Part shown: positions 8,770 to 18,088 of the stretch, one piece after another
Layout of the letters: every line of letters starts with the position of its first letter
Position numbering within the stretch: the first letter of the stretch is position 1
DNA from: Bacteroidota bacterium
GTDB taxonomy: Bacteria; Bacteroidota; Bacteroidia; JABEUT01
NCBI GenBank assembly: GCA_013289165.1
Contig: JABDAL010000016.1
Span: 1 to 34,821, forward strand
Reading direction: 5' to 3'
DNA length: 34,821 nucleotides
The notes under the pieces: generated by a model
The model's input: the letters and a program-made list of their open reading frames with translations, nothing else
Told to the model about the DNA's origin: nothing
The model's database searches: none
Translations under genes and position numbers: made by a program

Positions 8770-10788
8770 TTATTTTGAAGCGAATTTTTGTAGCCTGCCC
8801 AGATAGTCGGCAGGCACAGTATATTTATTTTGATTTGCTTTCAACGCATAGTTCAGGGCATCTTGTTCGTCAGAAAGCCTATCGTAGGCTACGGAGAGGT
8901 AATACATACACTCCCCGTTATTAGGTTGAAGATCCAATACATGTAAACAATCTTTAACTGTCATCGCAGCGTTACCACCATTTAAATAAGCTTTTCCCCT
9001 ATATAAATAAAAAGCAGGCTCCTGCGGCTTATGGCTTATTAGTTTATCGTACTCTGTAACCGCCTTATTGAATTGTCCTAAATCCATACATACACTTGCC
9101 ATTTGGGCCAGTGTACCGTCTTGTGTTGTATCGAGGGAATAAGCCTTAGTAAAGTCTTTTAAGGCAAGCTCCAATTTCCCCAGGTTGGCATACGTAACAC
9201 CACGATTATCATAAATAGAGGCATCGGTACTGTCATATTTAATAGCCTGTGCAAAACAATACAATGAAGAATCGAACTGCTTACGCAGCCCATATATCAT
9301 AGCCAGATTACGGAAAATGCCTGCATCTTTCACATCCAACCTGACAAGAAGAGTGTATTCCGGGTATGCCTTATCGTACTTGCCGCTATCGGCATAGTAA
9401 TTTCCTAAATCTATATAGGGAAGTTGTGAATGCATATTGCTTTTGGCAATTACATCTGTCCAAAAGGTTTCAGGGTTGTGCCACACTTTTGTACGCCCGT
9501 AACAGAGTACTGCAAACATCAGCGAGAGTCCGGTTATGGCAACTATCACGAGATTTTTTAACGATGGCTTGGCTAATACCAATTCGTCCAGCACACACAT
9601 AATCATAAAGATGATGCCTATATAAGCAACATAGGTATAACGGTCTGCTATAATGGCATCGCCACAGGAAATAAATTGAAGCACAAAAACAATATCAAAA
9701 AAGTAAAAAGCCAGGCCAAACAGGATTATTCTATATAAGTTTTCTTTTCCTTTCCGTTTAAAGTAAAAGGGGACGCATACTATAAGAGCAGTAACGAAAG
9801 GCATAACATAAAACAATACAGGCAATGCCACGCCCACGCGGAAATCAGGATAGGGATAAAATCCATTTAAATGAAACGGCCATAAAAATTTAACCAGGTA
9901 CATGTTAAAGCCATAAAAGGCAAAGAATATCCGGTTGACAAAAGAAACAGTTTGAAAATCGGCAACAGCGCCACTATTTTTCTGAATCAGGTAGGCAACT
10001 ATTCCAAAAATGGCAGAACCCAGCAGGAAAGGTATTTTCTCGATAAAGAGCTTCTTGTCCCATTTTCTTCCCAATAAAAAATCAATAGTAAATAATATGA
10101 GTGGGAATGATACTGCCATTGGCTTAGAAAGACAAGATGCAGCAAAAACTAATAGGGCATATATGTACCATTTAGCCCGGCGGCTATCCAAATAGTTTAG
10201 ATAGAAAAGCAGGCCTAATAAATAGAAGAAAGTATATAATACATCCTTACGCTCAGAAATCCAAGAGACGGATTCCACATGCATGGGATGAATGCCAAAC
10301 CACAGAGCACATATTCCTGCTATCAGAAGCGATGAAGCATATTTCATTTTCAAGTGCTTGCAAAGTGCTGAAGCCAGCAGAAAAACCAGCACCACATTAG
10401 CAAGATGAATTAGGATGTTAGTGAAGTAATACATGTGTGGTTCTAACTGCGAAAAATGGTAATTGACAGCAAGAGAAACCATAGTGAGAGGATGGTAATT
10501 GCTGGGGGTGATACCATGAAACAGCATCATCTTCAGGTTTTCACCGGAAAAACTTTTGATATACTGGTTTTTAACAATATACACACCATCATCCCAATTG
10601 AGAAACTGGTTGTTAAGGGAATAATGAAAGCACCCAAAAGTAAGTATAACAATAGCTCCCAATATAGCATACAGGTGCCATGCCGGATATTCCATTTTAA
10701 CCGGTATTTTGGGTTTAGATACCACCTGTGAACCCTTTTGTTCCGACTTTTTAATGGGTTTGCTATATTTCCGGTTCTTGTTGTTCAT
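8770..10788 (-). CDS. TMTC/PMT-like GT-C membrane protein with C-terminal TPRs, copy 1
   Basis: Inner-membrane protein of 672 aa. A Lys/Pro-rich cytoplasmic N-terminus (1-36) is followed by about eleven hydrophobic helices to residue 430 and six or so TPR units (about 457-672). NWDD puts the Asp66-Asp67 pair in the first extracytoplasmic loop, the position of the catalytic acidic pair in PMT/TMTC O-mannosyltransferases. Other shared blocks are HPLTM at 99-103, HPMHVESVSW at 167-176, SERKDV at 178-183, SKPMAV at 220-225 and ADRYTYV at 380-386. Enzyme activity and sugar donor are inferred, not seen. It is the last of four tandem paralogues. Its membrane half is closest to copy 3 but its TPR half is closest to copy 2. 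Confidence 0.82.
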   Translation of the reverse strand: MNNKNRKYSKPIKKSEQKGSQVVSKPKIPVKMEYPAWHLYAILGAIVILTFGCFHYSLNNQFLNWDDGVYIVKNQYIKSFSGENLKMMLFHGITPSNYHPLTMVSLAVNYHFSQLEPHMYYFTNILIHLANVVLVFLLASALCKHLKMKYASSLLIAGICALWFGIHPMHVESVSWISERKDVLYTFFYLLGLLFYLNYLDSRRAKWYIYALLVFAASCLSKPMAVSFPLILFTIDFLLGRKWDKKLFIEKIPFLLGSAIFGIVAYLIQKNSGAVADFQTVSFVNRIFFAFYGFNMYLVKFLWPFHLNGFYPYPDFRVGVALPVLFYVMPFVTALIVCVPFYFKRKGKENLYRIILFGLAFYFFDIVFVLQFISCGDAIIADRYTYVAYIGIIFMIMCVLDELVLAKPSLKNLVIVAITGLSLMFAVLCYGRTKVWHNPETFWTDVIAKSNMHSQLPYIDLGNYYADSGKYDKAYPEYTLLVRLDVKDAGIFRNLAMIYGLRKQFDSSLYCFAQAIKYDSTDASIYDNRGVTYANLGKLELALKDFTKAYSLDTTQDGTLAQMASVCMDLGQFNKAVTEYDKLISHKPQEPAFYLYRGKAYLNGGNAAMTVKDCLHVLDLQPNNGECMYYLSVAYDRLSDEQDALNYALKANQNKYTVPADYLGRLQKFASK

Positions 10789-10795
10789 TGGACAG

Positions 10796-10814
10796 GCGAA
10801 TTTACATGTTCTTG
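10796..10814 (-). repeat. Conserved 19-nt block upstream of TMTC-like copy 1
   Basis: Seven bases before the copy 1 ATG there is a 19-nt block that matches 17 of 19 bases of the block at 15212-15230, placed identically before copy 3. It includes TAAATTCG, one base off the -7 consensus TAnnTTTG, so it may be an internal promoter or simply retained from duplication. Confidence 0.5.
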
Positions 10815-10837
10815 GAAAACCCGATTCCCAAAATAAT

Positions 10838-13078
10838 CTATTTCAACTTATTCAAATACCCGTCGGGTAGCTTGTAGCCTATTGTTTGTGACATGGTGGC
10901 ATACTTTAAAGCATCTGTATTATTATTCAGGGCGTGATAGGCAATAGAGAGATTATACAGGCACTCTCCATTGTTGGGTTGAAGTTCAAGCAGGTGTAAG
11001 TAATCTTTTAATGCCATAGCAGGCTTGCCCCCATTCAAATAAGCATTTCCGCGCGATAAATAAAATGTAGGCTCTTTAGAATTACGCCTTATGAGCGTGG
11101 TGTAATCATTCACCGCATTACCCAATTGCCCTACCTGTATATACATACTGGCACGCTGCGCCAGTGTCCCGCTCTGCGTGGTATCGAGGGAATAGGATTT
11201 ACTCAAGTCTTTTACTGCAAGAGTAAACTGCTTCATATTGGCATATGTAATAGCGCGATTGAAATAAATGCTGGCATCCACACTATCGTATTTAATTGCC
11301 TTTGCAAAGAAATAAATAGAAGAATCAAATTGCTTGCGCTGCCCATATATCATAGCCAGGTTGCGGTAAACCACGGCATCATGGGAGTTTAATTTATTCA
11401 GAATAAGATATTCCGGGTAGGCTTTGTCATATTTACTGCTATCAGCATAATAAGTAGCCAAATTAAAATATGCGACCGGTGCTTTCTCCCCCTGCTTGCT
11501 AATTACATCGGACCATAAAGTTTCAGGGTCATGCCACACTCTTGTACGCCCATGGGCAAGATAAGCAAGCGATATGCAAATAAGCATCAGCACACCTGAA
11601 ATAACGGCACGGTACGATTTATTCTTATACCAAAACCAATGAGCCAAATAAACCAGAATGAAAATAAATCCAAAATAAGAGACATAGCTATATCTATCAG
11701 ACATGATAGTGGTTCCTGCCGAAAGAAATTGCAAAATAAAAACCACGTTGGCAAAATAGAACCCTATGCCAAACAACATCACCCTGAAAAGGTCTTTTTC
11801 TTTTCTCACTATGCAGAGGGGAACAAGAACAATGGCAGCAGCGAGGAAAGGAGTAACATAAAAAAGAGGAGGTAAATGATAATCGGAAGTAAGATTAGGG
11901 AAAGGATAATAGGAACAAAGATTTACCGGCCATATTGCTTTAAACGCATACATGGTAAATGAATAACAGGAAATGAGCAGTTTTTGAAATACTGAATAAC
12001 CATGAGTAAAAACAACTGTATCATGGCCTACTTCGAGAAATATGGATTGAAGCCCCGATAAAAATGCAATGACAAGAAACATCCATTTTTCAGCAACTAA
12101 TTTAAACAGTGCTTTTCCTTCTTCGTAAATCCAATTTTTCCCTTTTGATATAAATTGCACATCACGCTTTAGTAAAATATCTATAACCAACATGGACAGG
12201 GGAAACGAAACCGCCATAGGCTTGGAGAACAATGAAAGCAGGAAAAATTCGAGCACATAAAAAAGTTCCGGCTTATATTTTATATACTTCCGTTCAACCA
12301 ATATCGCAGCCACCAGCAGCGTCAAGAAGAAAATAAATATCAATGGAATCCATATAGAAAAGTTATGCCCTTTGATAGTAAAATCGAGGCTAAAGCTCCT
12401 TAGGCATATAATTCCGGCTACACACAATAATGCAAGAACAATATTAAGATAGGGCATCCACCTGAATGTTGCCCCCTCTGTATACCGGATATACATCATA
12501 AGCCCCGCAAAGTAGAATACGGAATACATGACATCTTTGCGCTCTGCCAGCCAGGCAACCGATTCCACATGCATGGGATGGATACCATGTACCAAAGCAC
12601 CAATAGCAGCTATCCAGGGAATAAACGGAATAGCTTTATATCCCACCTTGGTCATGGCGCCCATCAGGGTTTTGATAAAATAGAATATCAATATGGCATT
12701 TAAAATATGGAGGAGGATGTTGGTTAAGTAATACCCAAACGGATTCAAGTGTGAAAACTGGTAATTTACTGCCAGCGATAGCATGGTTAAAGGATGGTAA
12801 TAATTCAACGTGATGTCATGGAATAGCATGCTGTTTAAATTCGCGGCAGTAAAAGCAGTTATATAAGGGTCTTTGTTTACATAAATCCAATCATCCCAAT
12901 TAGTGAGAAACCTATTTTGTAAAGTATAATGGAAACAAATAAATATGACTACTGCAACGCCCGCCAATAGAGCCACATTCAGATCACGGCTGTTTATGGA
13001 TACTAACTTCTCCTGTTGTTTTATATTGACAGGACTAACAGCAGCCTTCTTCTGAATATTCTTTTTGGGGGTATTCAT
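10838..13078 (-). CDS. TMTC/PMT-like GT-C membrane protein with C-terminal TPRs, copy 2
   Basis: The longest paralogue at 746 aa. The acidic pair is Asp62-Asp63 in TNWDD. HPLTML is near 95-100, HPMHVESVAW at 167-176, AERKDV near 178-183, SKPMAV at 285-290, and the SDRYSYV block follows. Compared with the other copies there are about 65 extra residues between AERKDV and SKPMAV (about 203-270), containing one or two added hydrophobic segments. TPR units fill roughly residues 525-746 and are nearly the same as in copy 1 (KYDKAYPEY, RNLAMIYG, RKQFDSS and DASIY are shared). The gene starts 11 nt after copy 3 and ends 49 nt before copy 1. The catalytic role is inferred from the fold family. Confidence 0.82.
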   Translation of the reverse strand: MNTPKKNIQKKAAVSPVNIKQQEKLVSINSRDLNVALLAGVAVVIFICFHYTLQNRFLTNWDDWIYVNKDPYITAFTAANLNSMLFHDITLNYYHPLTMLSLAVNYQFSHLNPFGYYLTNILLHILNAILIFYFIKTLMGAMTKVGYKAIPFIPWIAAIGALVHGIHPMHVESVAWLAERKDVMYSVFYFAGLMMYIRYTEGATFRWMPYLNIVLALLCVAGIICLRSFSLDFTIKGHNFSIWIPLIFIFFLTLLVAAILVERKYIKYKPELFYVLEFFLLSLFSKPMAVSFPLSMLVIDILLKRDVQFISKGKNWIYEEGKALFKLVAEKWMFLVIAFLSGLQSIFLEVGHDTVVFTHGYSVFQKLLISCYSFTMYAFKAIWPVNLCSYYPFPNLTSDYHLPPLFYVTPFLAAAIVLVPLCIVRKEKDLFRVMLFGIGFYFANVVFILQFLSAGTTIMSDRYSYVSYFGFIFILVYLAHWFWYKNKSYRAVISGVLMLICISLAYLAHGRTRVWHDPETLWSDVISKQGEKAPVAYFNLATYYADSSKYDKAYPEYLILNKLNSHDAVVYRNLAMIYGQRKQFDSSIYFFAKAIKYDSVDASIYFNRAITYANMKQFTLAVKDLSKSYSLDTTQSGTLAQRASMYIQVGQLGNAVNDYTTLIRRNSKEPTFYLSRGNAYLNGGKPAMALKDYLHLLELQPNNGECLYNLSIAYHALNNNTDALKYATMSQTIGYKLPDGYLNKLK

Positions 13079-13089
13079 ACATACACAAG

Positions 13090-15204
13090 CTATTGACCGC
13101 CGGCTTTTGCCAACTTTTGCAAATCACTTATATATCCATCGGGTAATTTATACCCATTCTGCCCGGCTTTCAGGGCATAGTTGACAGCCTGCGAATACAT
13201 TTTTTGCGCCTTATATGCAAGCGATAAATCGAGCAGGCAATTAGCATCCTTAGGATTGGCACTTAATTCTCTATTGAAATCCTGAATAGCATCTTTAAAA
13301 TCTCCGGTATTAAACTCTGCAACACCTCTGCTCAAATAGTACTCAGGTTTTCTGGGGTCAATAGCAATAAGGCGGTTATAGTCAGCCATGGCAGCAGGAA
13401 AATTCTTCATGTCATTTAAAAGGGTGCGTGCACGGTAATCCAGCAACATCTCGCTGGTAGAGTCCATTTTAAAAGCATGATTATAATCTTGCAGGGCTAG
13501 TTCCGGTTGTCCCATCTTCGAATATGTAATCCCCCGGTCAAGATAGGTATCAAAGCTTTTGGTATCAAGAGACAGGGACTTTGTATATTCTTCCAGCGAT
13601 TTTTGATAATTGCCACGTATGGCCCAAATATTCCCCAGGTTACTATATACGCCGGCATCCTTACTTTTAATTTGTTCGAGTATTTCATAGTTCATATAGG
13701 CACTGTCGTAATCGGGTGGATTTTTATCTTGTACATAATAGTTCCCAAGGTTTTTATAGGAAGTTTCTACCCCCGGATGAACATGAATAATAAATTCGGA
13801 GCGCCCCTTTCCGGCAACAAAAGTAGTATCAACTTTAGCAGGATATTTTGAAATAACATCTTCCCAAAGGGTTTTCGTATTATGCCAAACTTCTGTTCTC
13901 GCCTGGCATAAATAGGCCAGCATACACGAAAATCCGGCGACTATAACTATTACCAGGGTTTTGAGAGACGGCATTTTTTCTATTACCTGGTAAATAAAAT
14001 AGACCAGCATAAAAGTAAACCCGATATACGCAGCATAACTATACCTGTCCGCCATAATAGCCGGGCCAGCAGAAACAAACTGCAGGATAAACATTACATT
14101 GAAAAAATAAAACCCAAATCCAAACAGGGCAACCCGGAAATAGTTTTCCCCTTTTCTGTAGGCAAGATATAATAACCCTGCTGTAACACCAATAGCAACC
14201 AGGGGTGCAAAATAAAAGTAAAGAGGAAGATTATTGGAATCTGTTAATTCAGGATAGGGATAATACGAAGAAAGATGCGTGGGAACAAATAATTTAATGA
14301 GATACATTAAATAGTTGTACCCTACAAACATTATCCGCTGAAATATGGTAAATACCTGGAAGGATGTAATGGAGCCCCCTTCATTGGCCCATTTATACGC
14401 AACGTAACCAAAAATAAGGGATATTATAAGAAATGGAATCTTTTCAAATAATAGTTTCCATTCCAGCTTTCGTTTTAATAATACATCTATCGTAAAAAGC
14501 GACAAAGGAAACACCACTGCAAGTGGCTTTGAAAATAAAGACAGGAAATAAAGCAGCACAACCAACGCCAATTGGGATTTCTTATTTTCCATCACATATT
14601 TTACATACATGATAAGGCCGGGCAGATAGAAAAATAAATAAAGTACATCTTTTCGTTCGGCAATCCACGAAACAGATTCTACATGCATGGGATGTATCCC
14701 CTGCCAAAGGGCACATAACCCTGCCAGGTATGGGATACCCTTAATTTTGCCATAGCCCCTTTTTACCATCGCATTGAACAGCGCAAGCGATAAGAAGAAT
14801 ACCCAGATGGTATTAAACAAATGGAAAAGAACTTCAGTAACGTAATAAGGTTTAGGATCTGCGCCTGAAAAATGCCAGTTAAGAGCAAGAGACAACATGG
14901 TGATAGGATGATAGTAGTTGTGTGTAATATCCTTAAACAATATCATCTTCATATTTTGAGAAGAAAGATTTTTTATGTAGGAATTTTCATACACATACAA
15001 CCCATCATCCCAATTAGTAAACTGGTTACTCAGTGAATAATGGTAGCACCAAAAAGTAACTACCAGTATCCCGCCCAATAAAGCAGAGTTAAGCCAGGAT
15101 GGGTATTCGGGCTTTAGAGCAACTTTAACTTTCGGAACAGCTTGTGGCGACTTTTGTTCAGGCTTTTTTACCGGCTTATTATATTTTTGATTCTTACCAC
15201 TCAT
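13090..15204 (-). CDS. TMTC/PMT-like GT-C membrane protein with C-terminal TPRs, copy 3
   Basis: 704 aa. The N-terminal tail MSGKNQKYNKPVKKPEQK closely matches that of copy 1. The acidic pair is Asp66-Asp67 in TNWDDGLY. YHPITML is at about 98-104, HPMHVESVSW at 171-180 and AERKDV at 182-187, followed by SKPLAV and MADRYSY. Between the last membrane helix and the TPRs it has an extra stretch (after DVISKYP, containing FIIHVHPGVE) that the other copies lack. TPRs occupy about residues 480-704 and end in a KLPDGYISDLQKL tail like the KLPDGYL tail of copy 2. It lies 45 nt after copy 4 and 11 nt before copy 2. Confidence 0.82.
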   Translation of the reverse strand: MSGKNQKYNKPVKKPEQKSPQAVPKVKVALKPEYPSWLNSALLGGILVVTFWCYHYSLSNQFTNWDDGLYVYENSYIKNLSSQNMKMILFKDITHNYYHPITMLSLALNWHFSGADPKPYYVTEVLFHLFNTIWVFFLSLALFNAMVKRGYGKIKGIPYLAGLCALWQGIHPMHVESVSWIAERKDVLYLFFYLPGLIMYVKYVMENKKSQLALVVLLYFLSLFSKPLAVVFPLSLFTIDVLLKRKLEWKLLFEKIPFLIISLIFGYVAYKWANEGGSITSFQVFTIFQRIMFVGYNYLMYLIKLFVPTHLSSYYPYPELTDSNNLPLYFYFAPLVAIGVTAGLLYLAYRKGENYFRVALFGFGFYFFNVMFILQFVSAGPAIMADRYSYAAYIGFTFMLVYFIYQVIEKMPSLKTLVIVIVAGFSCMLAYLCQARTEVWHNTKTLWEDVISKYPAKVDTTFVAGKGRSEFIIHVHPGVETSYKNLGNYYVQDKNPPDYDSAYMNYEILEQIKSKDAGVYSNLGNIWAIRGNYQKSLEEYTKSLSLDTKSFDTYLDRGITYSKMGQPELALQDYNHAFKMDSTSEMLLDYRARTLLNDMKNFPAAMADYNRLIAIDPRKPEYYLSRGVAEFNTGDFKDAIQDFNRELSANPKDANCLLDLSLAYKAQKMYSQAVNYALKAGQNGYKLPDGYISDLQKLAKAGGQ

Positions 15205-15211
15205 TCAGCAA

Positions 15212-15230
15212 GCGAAGTTACATGTTCCTG
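15212..15230 (-). repeat. Conserved 19-nt block upstream of TMTC-like copy 3
   Basis: This block matches 17 of 19 bases of the block at 10796-10814 and has the same 7-nt spacing to the ATG. It contains TAACTTCG, one base from the -7 consensus. Confidence 0.5.
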
Positions 15231-15249
15231 CAAAATATCCAATTTATTT

Positions 15250-17244
15250 TTATGGTATATCCAACCGGGCTTTTAATAGCCGCAAATAGTTATCAGGAAC
15301 AGGATACTGGGCATTTTGAGCCATTTGTGCATATTTATATGCATCATTAAAATTACTGAGCCGGTTATATGTAATGGACAAATAAAACATTCCTTCCGAA
15401 TCGTGGGGGGCAATGCTAAGGTCCTGCAGAAAATCTTCCCGGGCAGAATTAATGGAGCCTTTATCATACTCTGCAACCCCCCGGTAATGAAAATATCGTG
15501 AATCAGACGGATTAACATTTATGACTTCTGTATAATATTTTATGGCGCTGTCAAACTGGTGTGCATTCAAATAAGTATAAGCAGTATTTCGGAGTAGTAT
15601 TTCAGAATTGGGATTAATGTGGGCAGAGCGGTTATAATCTTTTACAGCAAGAGCATATCGGCCCATTGCCGAATAAGTTATTGCCCTGTCTAAATAGGTA
15701 ACCGCATCATTACTGTCTAACTTTAGAGCTGTGGTATAATATTGCAGCGACAGGGGGTAATCTCCTTTTGCCCCTAACAGGCTTCCCATATTACAATATA
15801 CTTGAGGATCGCCGGTTTTTAAATCAATCGCTTCCTTATAGTTTTCATAAGCCTTAGTAAGGTCTCCACTGGCAAAATAATAATTACCAAGGTTATTATA
15901 TGCCTTTATTATCCGGTTCGGATACTGCCTGATAACACTCAGCCACAGGGTCTCAGAACTATGCCAGATAAGGGTTCTCTCATAGCAAAGAAAGGCAAAG
16001 AAAAACATATAAATGGAAACAACCACAGCAAGAATTTTTGTTACCAACCCATCTTTTTCAATAATTCTATAAACAAAATAAGTAAGCGGAAAGAATATCC
16101 CAAAATAACAAACGTAAGTATACCTGTCTGCCATCATCGTAGGCCCGGAGCCTACAATTTGGGAGACTATTATCATGTTAAAAAAATAAAATGCCACTCC
16201 AAAGAGAACAACCCTGAAATTATTTTTGCCGGAACGGTAAGAGAGATATAAAGGTATAGCAACCAATAATAAACAGATAAGCGGCATCAAATAATAAACA
16301 AATGGCAGTTCGCCAGAAGGTCCTGTGGGATCAGGATAAGGATAATAGGCACTCTGAGGAATAGGTATTAATGCTTTTAATATATATTTACAGAAACCAT
16401 AAGAAGCGAATAGAATTCGGTGGAAAAAGCTAAATGACGAATGCTCCTGTATGGAGCCTGCAACGACTTGTAAATGATATGTAAGAGCTAACGAAGCTAT
16501 AGAAATAATAATCAAAAGAGATTTTTCTAATAAAATATTTTTCACTGACAAGGTCTCATCCCGCTTTAATAATATATCTATTGCTAACAATGAAAAGGGA
16601 AACACCACTGCCATGGGCTTAGAAAAAAGCGAAAGCAGAAAGCAAACGAGTACTAGTAAAAACCACCGGCGTTTTTTCTCTTCCGCATACATAAAACGGA
16701 TATACGCTATCATTCCCAAAAAATAAAAGAAAGCATATAAGACATCCTTTCGTTCGGCAATCCAGGAAACCGATTCCACATGCATGGGATGAATAGCATA
16801 TGCAAGGGTGCAGAAAAAAGCAAGCCACTCTTTCCATTTAAAAATACCATATCCACTTTTCTCCATGGACTTTAAAATTGTAAGAACTAAAAAAAATACC
16901 AAACAAGAATTTGCTATGTGTAATAGAATATTAATAAGGTAATACATCCCGGGGCTTAACCCTGAAAAATGGTAATTAATTGCATACGAAATTATGGTAA
17001 CTGGATAATAATAATCTCCGGTTACATCATGAAAGAGCATCATTTTCAAATTAGTGGGAGAAAATGACTTGATAAATATATTTTCGGGAATAAAACGCTG
17101 GTCGTCCCAATTGGTAAACTGGTTCCCTAATGAATAGTGGTAACAAAAAAAAGTAAGCAGGGCAATACCTGCCAGCATTATATACTTGGCCTTTGGCAGA
17201 TAGCCTGCCTCTCCGGCAAGCTTATTAGGGGTTGCACCTTTCAT
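15250..17244 (-). CDS. TMTC/PMT-like GT-C membrane protein with C-terminal TPRs, copy 4
   Basis: 664 aa, the first of the four copies to be transcribed, 12 nt after dapD. The N-terminal tail is short (about 20 residues). The acidic pair is Asp47-Asp48 in TNWDDQRF. HPMHVESVSW is at 152-161, AERKDV at 163-168, SKPMAV at 208-213, and MADRYTYV comes later. It has YYPVTI where the other copies have YHPLTM or YHPITM, so a His in the second motif is replaced by Tyr. Five to six TPR units fill the C-terminal third (GDYPLSLQYYTTALKLDS, AVKDYNRSA and others). It is the most divergent TPR region of the set. Role as in copy 1, inferred. Confidence 0.82.
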   Translation of the reverse strand: MKGATPNKLAGEAGYLPKAKYIMLAGIALLTFFCYHYSLGNQFTNWDDQRFIPENIFIKSFSPTNLKMMLFHDVTGDYYYPVTIISYAINYHFSGLSPGMYYLINILLHIANSCLVFFLVLTILKSMEKSGYGIFKWKEWLAFFCTLAYAIHPMHVESVSWIAERKDVLYAFFYFLGMIAYIRFMYAEEKKRRWFLLVLVCFLLSLFSKPMAVVFPFSLLAIDILLKRDETLSVKNILLEKSLLIIISIASLALTYHLQVVAGSIQEHSSFSFFHRILFASYGFCKYILKALIPIPQSAYYPYPDPTGPSGELPFVYYLMPLICLLLVAIPLYLSYRSGKNNFRVVLFGVAFYFFNMIIVSQIVGSGPTMMADRYTYVCYFGIFFPLTYFVYRIIEKDGLVTKILAVVVSIYMFFFAFLCYERTLIWHSSETLWLSVIRQYPNRIIKAYNNLGNYYFASGDLTKAYENYKEAIDLKTGDPQVYCNMGSLLGAKGDYPLSLQYYTTALKLDSNDAVTYLDRAITYSAMGRYALAVKDYNRSAHINPNSEILLRNTAYTYLNAHQFDSAIKYYTEVINVNPSDSRYFHYRGVAEYDKGSINSAREDFLQDLSIAPHDSEGMFYLSITYNRLSNFNDAYKYAQMAQNAQYPVPDNYLRLLKARLDIP

Positions 17245-17256
17245 TGCAAAACGCTA

Positions 17257-18078
17257 TTAAACCGGGACGTGATAATCTCTTAATACCTCATTCAGCGAGG
17301 TTTTGGTATCCGTACTTTCCTTGCGTTTTCCAATAATCAGGGCACAATTAACATGGAAATTTCCGGCAGGGAATTTTTTTTCGTACGAACCGGGAATAAC
17401 TACCGAGCGGGGCGGAACCACACCTTTATATTCAACAGGGTTTTCCCCACTCACATCTATTATTTTAGTAGACTGGGTTAATACTACGTTAGCGCCCAGC
17501 ACGGCCTCTTTCTCAACCCTTACACCCTCTACCACTATGCAGCGAGAGCCTACAAAGCAGTTGTCTTCAATAATCACCGGTGCAGCCTGTGCGGGCTCCA
17601 GTACCCCTCCTATTCCAACACCTCCGCTTAGGTGTACATTTTTTCCTATCTGGGCACAGGAACCCACCGTAGCCCATGTATCAATCATAGTACCACTATC
17701 TACATAAGCACCAATATTAACATAGGAGGGCATCATAATTACCCCAGGCGCCAGATAAGAACCATACCTGGCAATTCCATGCGGAGCAACCCGAACACCT
17801 CTGTCCCCATAATTTTTTTTCAAGGGTATTTTATCAAAAAATTCTATCTCGCCGGCTTCTATTTTCCTGGATGTCTGGGTAAGGAAATAGAGTGTTATCG
17901 CTTTCTTTACCCATTCATTAACCCTCCATCCTGAAGAATCTTTTTCCGCTACACGCACCTCCCCTTCATCCAGCTTTTCAATCACTTTAAGAATAGCGTC
18001 TTTTATGCCGGGATCTTTTATTAATTCCCTCTCCTCCCAAGCCTTATTTATAAGCTCAATTTCTGTATTCATACTCAT
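17257..18078 (-). CDS. dapD: 2,3,4,5-tetrahydropyridine-2,6-dicarboxylate N-succinyltransferase
   Basis: Succinylates tetrahydrodipicolinate in the lysine/meso-diaminopimelate pathway; cytoplasmic trimer, 273 aa. Residues 1-100 are the helical N-terminal domain (SSGWRVNEWVKKAITLYF). From about residue 105 a left-handed beta-helix of hexapeptide repeats follows (GVRVAPHGIARYGSYL, IGAYVDSGTMIDTWATVG, IGKNVHLSGGVGIGG). The C-terminal end has VVPPRSVVIPGSY and CALIIGKR. Length and motifs are typical. Start ATG is at 18078; a second in-frame ATG two codons in is possible. It has an exact -7 element at 18089-18096 and is the first gene of the minus-strand cluster leading into the TMTC-like array. 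Confidence 0.95.
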   Translation of the reverse strand: MSMNTEIELINKAWEERELIKDPGIKDAILKVIEKLDEGEVRVAEKDSSGWRVNEWVKKAITLYFLTQTSRKIEAGEIEFFDKIPLKKNYGDRGVRVAPHGIARYGSYLAPGVIMMPSYVNIGAYVDSGTMIDTWATVGSCAQIGKNVHLSGGVGIGGVLEPAQAAPVIIEDNCFVGSRCIVVEGVRVEKEAVLGANVVLTQSTKIIDVSGENPVEYKGVVPPRSVVIPGSYEKKFPAGNFHVNCALIIGKRKESTDTKTSLNEVLRDYHVPV

Positions 18079-18088
18079 TTTTATATGG

